From: Cryptomeria japonica
Lineage: Eukaryota; Streptophyta; Pinopsida; Cupressales; Cupressaceae
Direction of reading: 5' to 3'
Assembly (NCBI RefSeq): GCF_030272615.1
Contig: NC_081415.1
Coordinates: forward strand, 629,961,240-630,025,239
DNA: 64,000 nt
The notes under the pieces were generated by a model that was given only the letters and a program-made list of their open reading frames with translations, was not told the DNA's origin and made no database searches. Shown here one piece after another: positions 32,449 to 44,064 of this stretch (positions are counted from its first letter, which is position 1; every line of letters starts with the position of its first letter). Position numbers and translations under genes: made by a program.

Positions 32449-34197
32449 GTAAACTAGTATGATGATTCTGGTGATGAAGGTGAGGAAGCTCGGTCAAACA
32501 ATGAACAAGAAGAAGCATCCAAAAAGGCTCCTAACCGCTATGTGTAGATGAACCATCTAGAAGAGCAGATTTTAGGTAATAAGAGTGATGGTGTGTAGAA
32601 TAGGAGAAGACTTGCCTGGAATTATGAACAAGTCAACTTCTTCCTCATGACTGAAGTAGGACCTAAAACATTCAATGAGGCCAACAAAAGTAAAAAATGG
32701 ATGGATGCCATGGAAGAAGAGTTGCAACAGATTGAGAAGAAAAAGACTTGAGAATTAGTCCCTAGATAGAAAGACAAGAACATCATTGTCACTAAATGGG
32801 TCTACTGAAATAAGATGAATGAAGAAAGTAAAATTGTTAGGCATAAAGCTAGACTTGTGTGCAAGGGTTACTCTCAAGTAGAGGGCATTGATTTTGAAGA
32901 AACATTTGCATTGGTAGCTTGATTAGAAGCAATTAGAATGTTTCTAGCCTTTCCTGCCTACAAGGGTTATAAAGTATATCAAATGGATGTAAAATCTTTC
33001 TTCCTCAATGGAAATTTGGAAGAAGAAGTGCACATGGAGCAACCAAAAGGTTTTTCGCTACATGATGATGAAACCTTTGTGTGCCAGTTGAAGAAAGTTT
33101 TGTATGGTTTAAAGAAATCTCCTGGAGAATGGTATTCAAGGTTAGATCTATACCTGAAGGAGTAAGGATTCAAAAATGGGTGTGGTGACAATAATTTATA
33201 CATCAAGAAAGATGGAAACCACATGATCATTGTGGTTGTGTATGTAGATGACATTATTTTTGGAGGCAACAAGGACACCCTTTGCAAAGAATTTGCTGAT
33301 CAGATGCAGTCAAAATTTGAGATGTCAATGCTAGGAGAATTGACATATTTCCTTGGTTTGCAGATATCACAACAAGATAAGGGAATCTTTATCTCACAAA
33401 CCAAGTATGCAAAGGATATGTTGAAGAAATTTGAAATGGAGGACAGCAAATCGGTAAGTACTCCCATGGTGGCTGGAAGAAAACTAAGCAAGAATGATGA
33501 ATCATCGGTGGTGAATCAGATATTATATAGATCTATGATAGGAAGCCTATTGTATATTATTGCTTCTAGACTGGATATAATGGAGGTAGTGTGCATTATG
33601 CCTAGATTTCAAGCTACACCTATGAAGTCACATATGAATGTTGTAAGCAGAATTTTTAGGTACCTACAAGGAATACTCAATTATGGTTTGTGGTACCCTA
33701 AACAATGGGCATTCATCTTGGAAGCATACACTGATGTTGATTGTGTAGGTTGCATTGATGACCGGAAGAGCACAAGTGGTGGTGCATTTTTCCTAGGTGA
33801 CTAGTTGGTCTCGTGGCATAGCCAGAAGCAGGATTCAGTCTCCCTATCAACTGTTGAAGTAGAATACATTGTTGTTGCTACATGTTTCTCTCAGGTGCTT
33901 TGGATGAAGAAAACCCTCAAGGACATATAGGTGGACATCTCTAATCCTATTCCCATCCAGTGTGATAATTCAAGTGCCATTAACATATCAAAGAATCTGG
34001 TGATGCATTCCAGGACAAAGCATATAGTCATCAAGTATCATTTTCTCAGAGAGAAGGTTGAAGGACATGAAGTAAAGATGGACTATGTCCCTACAAGAGA
34101 ACAAGTGGAAGACATTTTTACCAAACCATTCTTAGTAAGAACTTTTGAGTACTTAAGACACAAGTTGCGAGTTGTTTCACCTACCTTATGCACTTAA
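32449..34197 (+). pseudogene. pol: Reverse transcriptase and RNase H of element A2
   Basis: RT from about 32690; Y-V-D-D at 33241-33252. Open from 33223 to 33804 with the P-V-S-T-P-M and Y-R-S-M-I-G-S-L-L-Y segments. RNase H has lost residues (Y-T-D-V-D-C-V-G instead of D-A-D-W-A-G, about 33730). Terminal D-I-F-T-K-P-F near 34115. Stops near 32530, 32600, 32750, 32810, 32922, 33163 and 33802. Confidence 0.82.
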
Positions 34198-36180
34198 GTT
34201 AGTAAGGAGTTATATGGTTCAGGAGGATTTCATAGAAGAATCTATAACTCTTGAACCACATGTTGATCATAGGGAAAGTTAAAGGTTGTATGTCTCAGTA
34301 CTGACTGTAATCACTAATAGAAGATTTGACTAAGGGGGAGATAGGTATGAATCAAAGATGCAGTATACAATACTCTGACCCTTTGTCATTGTGTCAAAGG
34401 GGGAGAAATCTACCGGTCTGAAGTCTTGCAGTAAGTTGACATCAATGCCAAAGGGGGAGATTGTTGGCATTGTTGGCATTAAGTTTTTAGTGATGTTAAT
34501 TGGTTTGGCATGGTCACCGTTGAGTAAGAAGTGGTGACCAGTATGGGAGAAGTAAGACATGATGATGTCAATCCATATGTATGTAAGAAGATTGAAGCTA
34601 AGTTACTGGTACACATGAAATGTGTCATCTATCGATAAAGTAGGACTACTGGTAAGGCAAGCAAGAAAGTAAGCAAGAGAAGAACTGGAGGATGTAAACT
34701 GATATACTCAAAGAAGATCAATGCTGCCGATAAATGGACTGAGTAATAGGACCAACATGTTTGATGGAAGGTCAAGTTGATCCACTGACAGAGAAGAGGT
34801 ATGAAGGTATGAAGGCCCACCGATGGAGTTATCTTTTACCAGTAAGGTGAGTTGAACTGGTAGTCAATCTTGGTCAATGAAGAATGTTAAAGTGACATAG
34901 AAACCCAAGAAGAGATAGATGTCAACAAAGATTACAGCTGGAAGCTAGGTGGTGATCATGCACAGGTAGGTGAAGTGTGCATTTACATAACAGTCAGCAA
35001 GTAGGCCAGCTTTTATGAAGAACCTGAAACTCATGGGAGTATGATAGAAGATTTTGACTCAAGTAAGACAAGCTGGAAAGTGATTGAACTTATCGTGCAA
35101 GAAGATATGATCTTCGTACTCATTTGCTGAAGAAAATAGTCAAGCCATTAATGGCAGTGACAAAGAAAAGCATAAAAGCATGGTGCAGACCTCCAGATTT
35201 AGAAAATGCACATTGGAATGTGAGGCGTTGGTGGTGTTGATTGATGACATGAAGATCATCTCTCTGGAAAAGTAGATCAAATCAAATCCAATACAGATCA
35301 AGTTGGTGAAGGCAAAACCTAACACGACATTGTTTGAATGTTGTTTTGGCAGGAACCCTAGAAGATAAATATGTGAGCTTGAGATTGAAATCAGTTGATT
35401 CTTGATGTGAAGAATGAGAGAGAAGAGAGCCTAAGAAAGGAGAAAGATCATCTTCCTTAGAGTTTGTTTTGGGAAATTTGTAGAGTGAGTTAGTAGGCGA
35501 ACCTGTGAGAGGGTCTAACCAGTAGAGATAGAGTAACTGGTAAACTATTGTAATTCTAATAGTCAAGCTAGCCGGTGAGGTGTGATTGGTCAAGAAGGCA
35601 TCCAAGGGTGGCACAGTGTGGTGTGAGGCTGAGGGAGATAGAAGAGGGGCTATGAGTAACCAATGAGTGATCAAAGAGAGTAATATGATAACCATTAGTG
35701 TGAGAACTAGTGAAGAAGAGGAGGTTGTTAACCGACAAATATTTTGATCATGTGTTGCATAACTCATTTGCAACCAGGTGCTATAACTATATCAAAATTG
35801 TATTTCATTATACATCACCAAGTTGGAGCTTAGTGCAGGGATTGGTTCTCCTTGGGTTGGTGCCCTAAATCAGTAGGGATTGGTGCTCCTTGGGTTTGTA
35901 CCCTAAATCATTGTAATCCATTGTTTCATTATGAGGCTAGATTGGAGTAGTAGACTCTAGCAACATTTATCACTAAGGCTTTTCCCATATCAGGTTTTCC
36001 TCATACATTTGGTGTTGTGGGTTGCATTTGTGTGTTTGCCTCTTTTGATATCCACATTTGTCTTACCGGTTTGATTGTTTAGTGCTTAGGGTGATAACTG
36101 GTATTCCAAGGTTGTTTAGAAAGAAAAGAATTTAGGAACCACTGATTCACCCCCCTCTCAATGGTACATTGTGTTCAACA
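34198..36180 (+). repeat. Polypurine region and 3' LTR of element A2
   Basis: 34198-34460 is the 3' untranslated region with purine tracts near 34333, 34397 and 34450. The LTR runs 34461-36180 (1720 bp), TGTTGGCATT... to ...gttcaaca. It has a decayed hairpin at about 35974-36000, the C-rich box at 36146-36158, and a local duplication of the ggttggtgcccta block near 35840-35905. Flanked on the right by aataa; the matching left copy would be off-window if A and A2 form one rearranged insertion. Confidence 0.8.
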
Positions 36181-37742
36181 AATAAAAGGTAGGTATGCCT
36201 GAAGATCCCCTATCTTATATTACCTCTTATAGAAATCTTAATCAATGGCAAAATCAATCGGCTCCTAGTTGGATTTATCTTGGGTTATTACCTTGGAATA
36301 ATCCTCCTTCTAAGGTTTTATAGCCTTTTGAACCTCATAATCAATATCCAAATTGGTATATGCCTCAATCAAATTGCTAGCAACAACCATGGAGAGGTAA
36401 CCAACCTTGGAATAATTCTAATGTTGGATATCCACAATAGTTGTCAGCCCCACCTAGACAGTCTCCCATTATGCCTAATCCTACTAATATAACTACACAA
36501 GCTCCAAGAACCACTCAGTTACCAACACAACTTTAATCTAACCCAAACAATCATCCAGTATAATAGGCATATGCTAGTGATTCTCAACAATTTGTAGCCT
36601 ATGAACTAGACATCGATAATGTGCATCTTCACTTTGGAAAGAACCTGGTTGCACTTACTCAGCCTATAATTATAGAGGTTTCATTAAATGATTCTTCAAC
36701 TAATGTTCACCCTCCATTAAGTAGCCAATATTTACTTCCTAAGCTAAAGTTGAGGAAAGATGTCTCACCACCATTTCCACAAAGACAATGTCTAAAAACC
36801 TAAGTTTGAACCAACATTTGGCTTCCTAGATCAATTAAAGAATGTCAATATCAAGATACCATTATTTCAATCCATTAAAAATGTCCCTATGTACAATAAT
36901 ATAATCTAAGAAGCTATGCATATAAAGATAGGTAGGAAAAGGAAGGACCCAACAACTGTTCATGTGGTACACTGACTAGTAGACATCATGTTAGGAAAAG
37001 TCATTATTCCTAAATATACTGACCTTGGGAGTCTTGTGGTAAATATGACAATCAATGGGATGCTCATTCCAAACACTTTGATTGATCTAGGGGAAGACAT
37101 ACACAAAATTTATAGTTACCCAATTTGAGGCCTACACCAATTATCTTGCAACTATAGCTGATAGCTCTATAGTGACTTGGTAATAACACTTGACTCTTGG
37201 GAGTATCTTGCATCCAAAAGCTACCCTTGGGGGGTACCTTCTCATTCTAGGAAGATGATGACATGAAATAACAAATACATTCATATGATGTAGATCAATG
37301 GAAATTATAATTTCAAATGGAAATGTCACAAAAAATGCTTTTATATCCCTCAGCCCAACCTCATTAGGATAATGATCAAGCTGTTTGGCCAAAAATTGAG
37401 GACAAAGGGATCATATGTTGCAAATACAAGATGATGATACAGTTATGGATCATATAATTTAAACTAATTATAATTGACATGAAGAAGCACTGGCATGTTT
37501 GGTATGCAATTCTTTTCCTTTATATGTCGTTCTTCTTGGAGCCTCATCTAAAAGCTACCTATCAACTACACAACTTCTTCATTAGATTCTTCCACATACT
37601 CAAGATCTTGGGACAATATTCTTAAATATGACATCAATGAGCCTTCTTACCATCCAGGTGGATATTACTCCTAGGAAGCACCTTAATATCAATAGTAACC
37701 TCAATCAAGAACAACAAATATAGTTAGTTTCCTTGTTAAAAG
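36181..37742 (+). pseudogene. Ty3/gypsy remnant: Gag tail, protease, start of pol (Athila/Tat-like)
   Basis: Heavily broken frames. An Asn/Pro/Trp/Gln-rich Gag tail (36230-36540) is followed by a segment matching the gypsy pattern P-x-F-Q-S-I-K-N-V-P-x-Y (about 36855-36895) and K-R-K (about 36938). A protease-like T-L-I-D-L-G (about 37077-37095) is followed by P-T-P-I-I-L-Q-L-A (about 37134-37160) and D-S-W-E-Y. At the end a Q-E-Q-Q-I-x-L-V-S-L-L segment (37705-37740) resembles the linker before gypsy RT. Assignment rests on pattern memory of Athila/Tat-type elements. Oldest layer in the window. Confidence 0.55.
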
Positions 37743-38867
37743 TGTTGGAACTTGCATGAAAATTGCATTGATAAACTATTATGTTGTCATTGATGTCAAT
37801 TATAACTGGTAATGAAGTTGTTTTGCAACCCATAGGTGAACTAGTGAAGGAAACTAGTATTACTTGAGAAGCAGTGAGATCAACCGGTAACCCTACCTGT
37901 TGATGTGCTAAACCCTAACCGATGGAGCTTGGTGAATTGGTTGTATTGGTTTATGATCAAATGATGAATGGTAATGATTATGCCACATATGCATGTTGTA
38001 TGTGAAGATTTTCAAATGGTTTTTGGTGCATAGAGATAACAATTTTATCTTGGGAATGAGCAAGTACATTCCATGAAGTGGAAACTGCGTGATGAGTTAC
38101 AGGAATCGATGAAGTGGTGATCAAGGAGTAGTCATGGTTGTCTTCAACAATGTACAATGATAGCTATGTAATACAACGGTCATACTTGAACCGATTTATT
38201 TGTAATTTCTATGAGATCTTAGGTTTGTGGTGTGTTACCGACCTATTGTTTTGATTATAAGGTTGATGAGATGTTTTGTTGTAGTGTTGGAAATTTTGGT
38301 TAAGTGTAAGTGTGATTGGTTGCCAAACCAGAAGGTGTATCTACAGTATGTTTGAAGGTAGATAGAAGCATGAAAAGGATTTGATCAAGTAGAGTAGTGC
38401 TATTCACCAGATCAGAAAACCCTTGTTGTTCTCTAACAATTACAACTATCAAATCCCTTAACTGGGTAAGCTTTAACAGGCTTAGTGCTATCTAAATCCT
38501 CTAACCAAGTGATCCATTAGCTTGGATTTCAAATCCTCTACTAAGGTTACTCCTAACAGGGTATTGCTTCTAATAGGGCATTATAGTCAATCCCTTAATC
38601 GGGTGGTCCCTAACAAGATCTGTTCTTAACAGGACTTTTTGTAATCTTTAACAAGCTTGGCTCCTAACGGGGCGAACTTCAAAAGAGTTAATAATACTTG
38701 TGGGTATTCATCCCCATTGTGGTTTCTCCCATTTGGGTTTCCACATCAAAATCATTGTGTCAAGTGGTGAATGGCTTTTATTATTATGTTTTCTATGGTT
38801 AATTTGCTTAATTCCTAAATCCACTTAGATATGATAAGACAACGGGCAGTAATCTGAAATATGCTTT
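37743..38867 (+). repeat. LTR of family V (left part; cut by element Y)
   Basis: Starts TGTTGGAACTT after aaaag (37738-37742). It contains the ttgtcattgatgtcaat motif near the start, a long array of half-palindromic units (38448-38690), and the hairpin at 38719-38744 (GTGG/CCAC, CCC/GGG). Interrupted at 38868 by Y; the rest is beyond the window, so solo LTR versus full element cannot be told. Confidence 0.7.
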
Positions 38868-40330
38868 TGTTGGCATATGTGCAGAGCATGATGACATGAT
38901 GATATGTATGTTGTCATTGATGTCAATATGCTGAAGTAAGAACTGGTATATTGTAGAAAGAAAACTGGCATGAGAACCAGTATGATGATGTACACTGGTA
39001 TATGTAAAAAAGTGAAGCGGTATGTTTGTTCAAGGTGAATTGGTATGTTGGTATGAGAACTGGTAAATGAAAGTTTTGTATCGGGGTTTCATTTGGCATG
39101 ACTACCGGTTGGTAGTCTCAACTTCAAGGTTTTCGGTTGATGCATTCCAAGCCTGTGTGACTCAACTGATGACATCTTGTGATGAGTTAGCATTATAATG
39201 AAGATCAGATAGTGTTGCCATGTCAACCTTGTGTGCGTGAAGGATTTCCTTGAGGATCTTTTATGGAGATTGATCTTATCTACCTCGGGAATGCGTGAAG
39301 TCTCTGTAAATAGTAGGGAATGCGTGATGCGTTATCAGCTTCCTAAAGTGGAAAAGAATGAATGTTGGAGAACATCTTGAGATTTGTTAAGGACTATTGT
39401 ATTCAGTGCAATATGATTAATAGTCAGGATTGAACCGATTGAAATGTAAAACCTAAATGTTTAAGGTTTAGGGTTTATGGTACCAACCTATCTATTTCCT
39501 ATAAGGTCGATTATTTTTTTCATTTTGAGGTTGTTGGAAAATTCTATGTTTGTATCCAAGTGAAGAGATACTTGATTCTTTCCAGACCGGAGAAGTGTGT
39601 TGATACCTGCAGAGCGTGATTGCAGAAGAAAAGGAGCTAAAGTGGATCTTCCTTTGCATTGAGTGTTGTTATCAGATCAGTGTATTACCTGTTGACTTCT
39701 AACCATTTCAGCAGCTAGAAAATCCCTTAACCGGGTAGCTTTAACAGGATTTTGTGTAAATCCTTTAACAGGGTGACTTAATTCAATGAGTTCTTCAAAT
39801 CCTCTTGCGAGGTAACCTTTAACCGGGTATTTAGCCATCCCTTAACCGAGTGATCCCTAGCAAGATCAGTTCCTAGCAGAACCTATTGTAAAAGTCTTTA
39901 ACCGAACTAGGCTCCTAACAGAGCGGACTTCAAAAGAGTTCAAAGAACAGCTTGTGGGTATTCATCCTCACCGTGGTTTTTCCTAGTTGGGTTTCCACGT
40001 GAAAAATATGTGTGTCATGTGTGATGCTTTTCATGTGATGCTTAAATATTTTTTGTTAAGTGGTAAAGCATGTTAAACTGGCAGTCATTATATTTTTTAT
40101 CACATATTACCTATTTATGCATAAGGGTGAAGTGGAAATGAGATATTAGATTGTGTAGAGATCTAAGTGTTTACCAGTTTATGCTACTCATACACTCACT
40201 GTGTGTAACCAGTAGTGCCCTGTTTTAGACTAGTGTTATTGCTTGCTAGTCAAAGTTCTATGTGTGCAATCAAACCAGTTCACGAAAAGTGTTTTTGCCT
40301 ATACTAATTCACCCCCCCTCTCAGTACATC
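38868..40330 (+). repeat. 5' LTR of element Y
   Basis: Starts TGTTGGCATATGTGCAGAGC, matching 60471 on. Rich in ctggta/ccagta words, about ten half-palindromic units (39719-39945), hairpin 39973-39998, C-rich box 40309-40324. The right border is unclear because the usual ...ACA plus primer site is missing. Confidence 0.8.
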
Positions 40331-40336
40331 AGAAGC

Positions 40337-41286
40337 ATGAGTGCTCAACACTGGAGCTATGTTGAGAATGCTTACGTTATCCCTACTAGTACTCTCACCG
40401 ATGATCAAAAGAGAGAGATTCAGGAGAATAGGCAAGTCATGGAAGCCCTAATCAGCAGTTTATCTAACATTGAGTTTATTGATGTTCAAGATAAAGATAA
40501 TCCTAAAGAAGTATGGGATGCTCTGGAGAATATCTATGATTGTGATGAGCATGTGAAACAAGCCAAGGAAGAGAGCCATGGGAAAATTTTGAAGACATGT
40601 GGATGGTTGAAGGAGAGACCATTCAACAATATGGAATAAGAATCAAAACTGGTGTTGGAGACATCAAGAGTGCAGGTGGTAAAATAGATGATTCCACTAT
40701 TGTTAGCAAAGTCTTGAGATCCTTATTACCAGTCTATGCAATAAGGGTTGCTGCTATTCAGGAGTTGAGGTCTATAGACAAGACAAAGGTATCCCTAGAC
40801 TCCATCATTGCAAAGTTGACTGCATATGAGCTAAATAATTATGATGGCAGTACTCAGAAGAGCGAATTAGTCTTTAGAGAATCTGCTGCACCATCTAGAA
40901 AGGGAAAAGAAGAAAGTACCAGTTGTGAACCAAGACAAAGCAGAGAAATGGATGATGAGGAGATCGTGATGGAATTTGAAGCTCTTCTTGCCAAGAGACT
41001 TCCTAAGGGAACTAGTAAATATAGAGGTAACCTCCCTTTGAAATGCTTTTCTTGCAATAGGATAGGACACATTTCTGTAAACTGTCTTAATGGTGATAAT
41101 AAGGATAAACTGGAGAAGTTCAAGAAGTTCAAAGGAGGAAACATGAGAAACTATTTTGTAGCAGTTGATGAAGGTGTCACTAATGAGGAATCAGAAGATG
41201 AAGAAACAGAAGACATTGTGTTTGTAGTAGTTAAGGAAGATGTGTCAAACAAGAAGGCTCTTGTCTCCCACTTTGATAATTCCAAT
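40337..41286 (+). pseudogene. gag: Gag of element Y
   Basis: Copia Gag starting at the H-W-S-Y-V segment without the normal N-terminal lead-in, so its 5' end seems deleted together with the primer site. Frameshift near 40600. One knuckle, C-F-S-C-N-R-I-G-H (about 41046-41085). An acidic stretch leads into protease. It lacks the coiled-coil/multi-knuckle half of element A. Confidence 0.8.
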
Positions 41287-42596
41287 GAGTGGATTATTGA
41301 CAGAGGTTGTTCTCACCACATGACTGGTGACCGAAGGAAGTTTATGTCTCTAGAAGAGTATGATGGTGGTGTGGTCTGATTTGGTAATGATGCACCATGT
41401 ATGGTAAAAGGCAGAGGGTCCATCTCTCTGAATGGAAAAAAAAGTGCTGATAATGTGTATTGGGTAGAAGGTCTCAGACACAACCTTTTAAGTGTTGCCC
41501 AGCTGAATGATAATGGAATCACTCTAGAATTCAAAGATGGAGTGTGCAAAATCAAAGGAAAGAATGGAGAATTGATGGCCATCAATAAGTAGACCAAAGG
41601 TAACCTATTTCAGTTGAATGCAAATATTAGTACATGTCTAATGGCTAAGTTTGATGATAGCTAGATATGGTATAGGAGACTCTGCCATGTAAAATTTGAC
41701 AATATTGTGAAGGCCAGTAAGATCAAGGCAGTTAGAGGATTTCTTGTGTTGAGAAAACCAGAGAATCCTTTGTGCAGAGAGTGTCAACTAGGGAAAATGT
41801 CTTCCTCAACCTTCAAAGGTAAATCTTTCACTGCAAACAATTTACTTGATCTTGTGCATACTAATTTGTGTGGTCCTATGAAAACTAGGAGTGTGCAGGG
41901 AGATAGGTATTTTATGATTCTTACTATTGATTGCTCAAGAATGATGTGGGTCACATTCTTGAAGGACAAGTCTGAATCCTTTGGAAAGTTCAAAGCCTTA
42001 AGAACAAGTGTGAGCACTGGTTGAAAAAGAAAGCGGTAAGGGGATTAAGTGCCTAAGAACTGATCAAGGAGGAGAATTCACTTCTGGTGAATTCAACAAG
42101 TACTGTGAAGAGAACGACATCAAGAGGCAACTATCTACCCCCTAGAATCCACAATAGAATGGCCTAGTAGAGAGGAACAACTAGACTATAGTTGAAGCAG
42201 CCAGAACTATGTTGATCCAAGGGAAGGTTTCTCACACTTTCTGGAGAGAAGCGGTGAACACTGCAGTCTACACAATGAACAGGGTACTCATTAAGAAAGG
42301 TAAGGATAAAACTCCTTATGAGAATTAGATTGGTAAGAAACCAATGGTAAGCTACTTTAGAGTGTTTGGTAGCAAATGTTATATCAAGAGGAGTGAATAT
42401 CAAAGCAAGTTTGATGCAAAATGTGATGAAGGAATATTCTTAGGATATTCCACCAAGAGTAAAGCTCTTAAATGTTTCAACAATAGGACTCAAAGAATTG
42501 TTGAAAGTATCAATATTAGAGTTGATGAAACCTCTGAGAAATCTAAGGAAACTGATAGTGAGAAAGTGGTAGATGAACTAGTAGTAACCTTCTGGG
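41287..42596 (+). pseudogene. pol: Protease and integrase of element Y
   Basis: Protease reads D-R-G-C-S-H-H-M (about 41299-41322), with the catalytic-loop Ser changed to Arg. Integrase: zinc-binding C-R-E-C-Q-L-G-K near 41776, first catalytic site H-T-N with Asn (AAT 41863-41865), I-D-C-S-R in place of D-D-Y-S-R, then a frameshift at about 42020. G-G-E-F near 42070 and the V-E-R-N-N segment near 42165 follow. The frame continues across element E into 50323. The target duplication is ctggg here and ttggg at 50318-50322. Confidence 0.82.
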
Positions 42597-43778
42597 TGAT
42601 GAATACTAAGAGGGGAGGGTGAATTAGTATGCCAAAAATTACTATACTTAAACACTTTACTAGACTACCAGTAAACCGGTAAAATAGTTTAACAGATAAA
42701 CCGGTTAGCACACATGCAAACCAAATAGCAAATAATGCATTCACCCACAGAAGCACAAACACCATAACATGAGAGATTTTGACATGGAAACCCAAATGGA
42801 AAAAACCACGATGAGATGGAACTCACAAGTAACTATCTATAGAATAGGAACCAGACTGGTTAAGGTTGGATTGGTTAAGGTCATACAATGTTCTTTACTA
42901 GAACAAATCTTGTTAGGAATCTCAATCTCTGTTAGGAGATAAGTCCGATTAAAGACTACCTTGCTAGAGGATTTTAGATCCACAGATGTGAACCACTTTG
43001 TTAGAGGATTTACAAAAGGCTTTTGGGCCTACTCGGTTAAGGGCTTTAGACTTGTCGAAGATGTGAGTAATCAACAAGTGAGTGATCTAATAAATACCAC
43101 AGATTGCTTGATTAGATCCTTGATAGCTTGTTCCTAATGCATTCCAGCATTACTTTATTCTTCAACACATTCACTCTCTGCCTCTACATGCAAACCTAAA
43201 CTTTTCTTCAATCTTATCACTCACAAAAACTCTCCTACCACCTTAAACCCTAGCAACAACTTAAAACCCTAGACATGATGTCCTTATAAAGGAATCTGAT
43301 TTCATGTCGGTCCAATAGGATTACAATACAATTTCCTAGGTTCAATGAATCTAGACATACTTGGTAACACACATTAAAATCACCGCCAGAGTGTCAGCAC
43401 CATCAAACAATCGGTAGATGGTAACTCATCACAAAATGTTGGTTGGTAACTCATCACAGAGTATTACCGGTTCATACAAAATACCGATTGAAGTAAAATA
43501 CCAGTTGTCAGTTTGACAATAATGAAGACTAGGAAATATGGGTTGTGCCACTTTGTTCCTTCATACCGCTTGAGATCCTCGAATTGCTTGGGGTCTTCAT
43601 ACCGCTTCAGATTGGTAAACACTTTCTACAAAACATCGATAGTCGTAAGACTATAATACATCATACCGGTTGGAAAAAATACCTGTTGAGCTTTAACTCA
43701 TACATACAAAAAGTGATCTCAAATCAAGTGTGTGTCCATCAATGACAATCACAACATTAATCATAAAAAATGCCAACA
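42597..43778 (-). repeat. 3' LTR of element E
   Basis: 1182 bp. In its own direction it runs TGTTGGCATT... to ...TATTCATCA. Near-identical to 49203-50317 except for a few short indels (about 42860-42880, 43010-43030, 43430-43450). TATA-like tcctttataagga near 43290 (minus strand). Confidence 0.87.
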
Positions 43779-44064
43779 ATCTCCCCCTTTTGCATTGATG
43801 GCAACATTTAGGAAAAAAAAAATTGACCTCTAAGTGTTTTACAACAAAAATCATGCCATAAGCAAAATTACTCCCCCTAAGCATATACACTATCCCTTTT
43901 GCAAACAAAACAATGTATAACTATTTGCGTATAGAGATAGACATGAAGATATACAGAGCATACATCAAAATTTTAAATACTAGAATACTTCTCCCCCTTT
44001 GCCAACAATGACAAAGTACAACTGCACAACCCCTATTTTCATTTGGTATTAAAGTAATAAGAGT
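43779..44064 (-). other. 3' untranslated region and polypurine tracts of E
   Basis: Minus-strand purine tracts aaaagggggaga (about 43779-43791), agggggag (about 43871-43879) and aaagggggagaa (about 43990-44001). Arm of the PPT inverted repeat at 43789-43805, partner in the LTR at 43735-43748. No gene. Confidence 0.75.

Noticed and set aside
35282-35773. 163-codon minus-strand frame
   Set aside because: Falls in the A2 LTR and is not kept in the other A-family LTR copies.
37141-37392. 83-codon minus-strand frame as a host gene
   Set aside because: Opposite strand of the gypsy protease region, where plus-strand motifs are recognisable; no other gene evidence.
38448-38690. CRISPR-like array in LTR V
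   Set aside because: Units are short, degenerate and without regular spacers, and the same array occurs in other LTRs; CRISPR is not expected in plant nuclear DNA.
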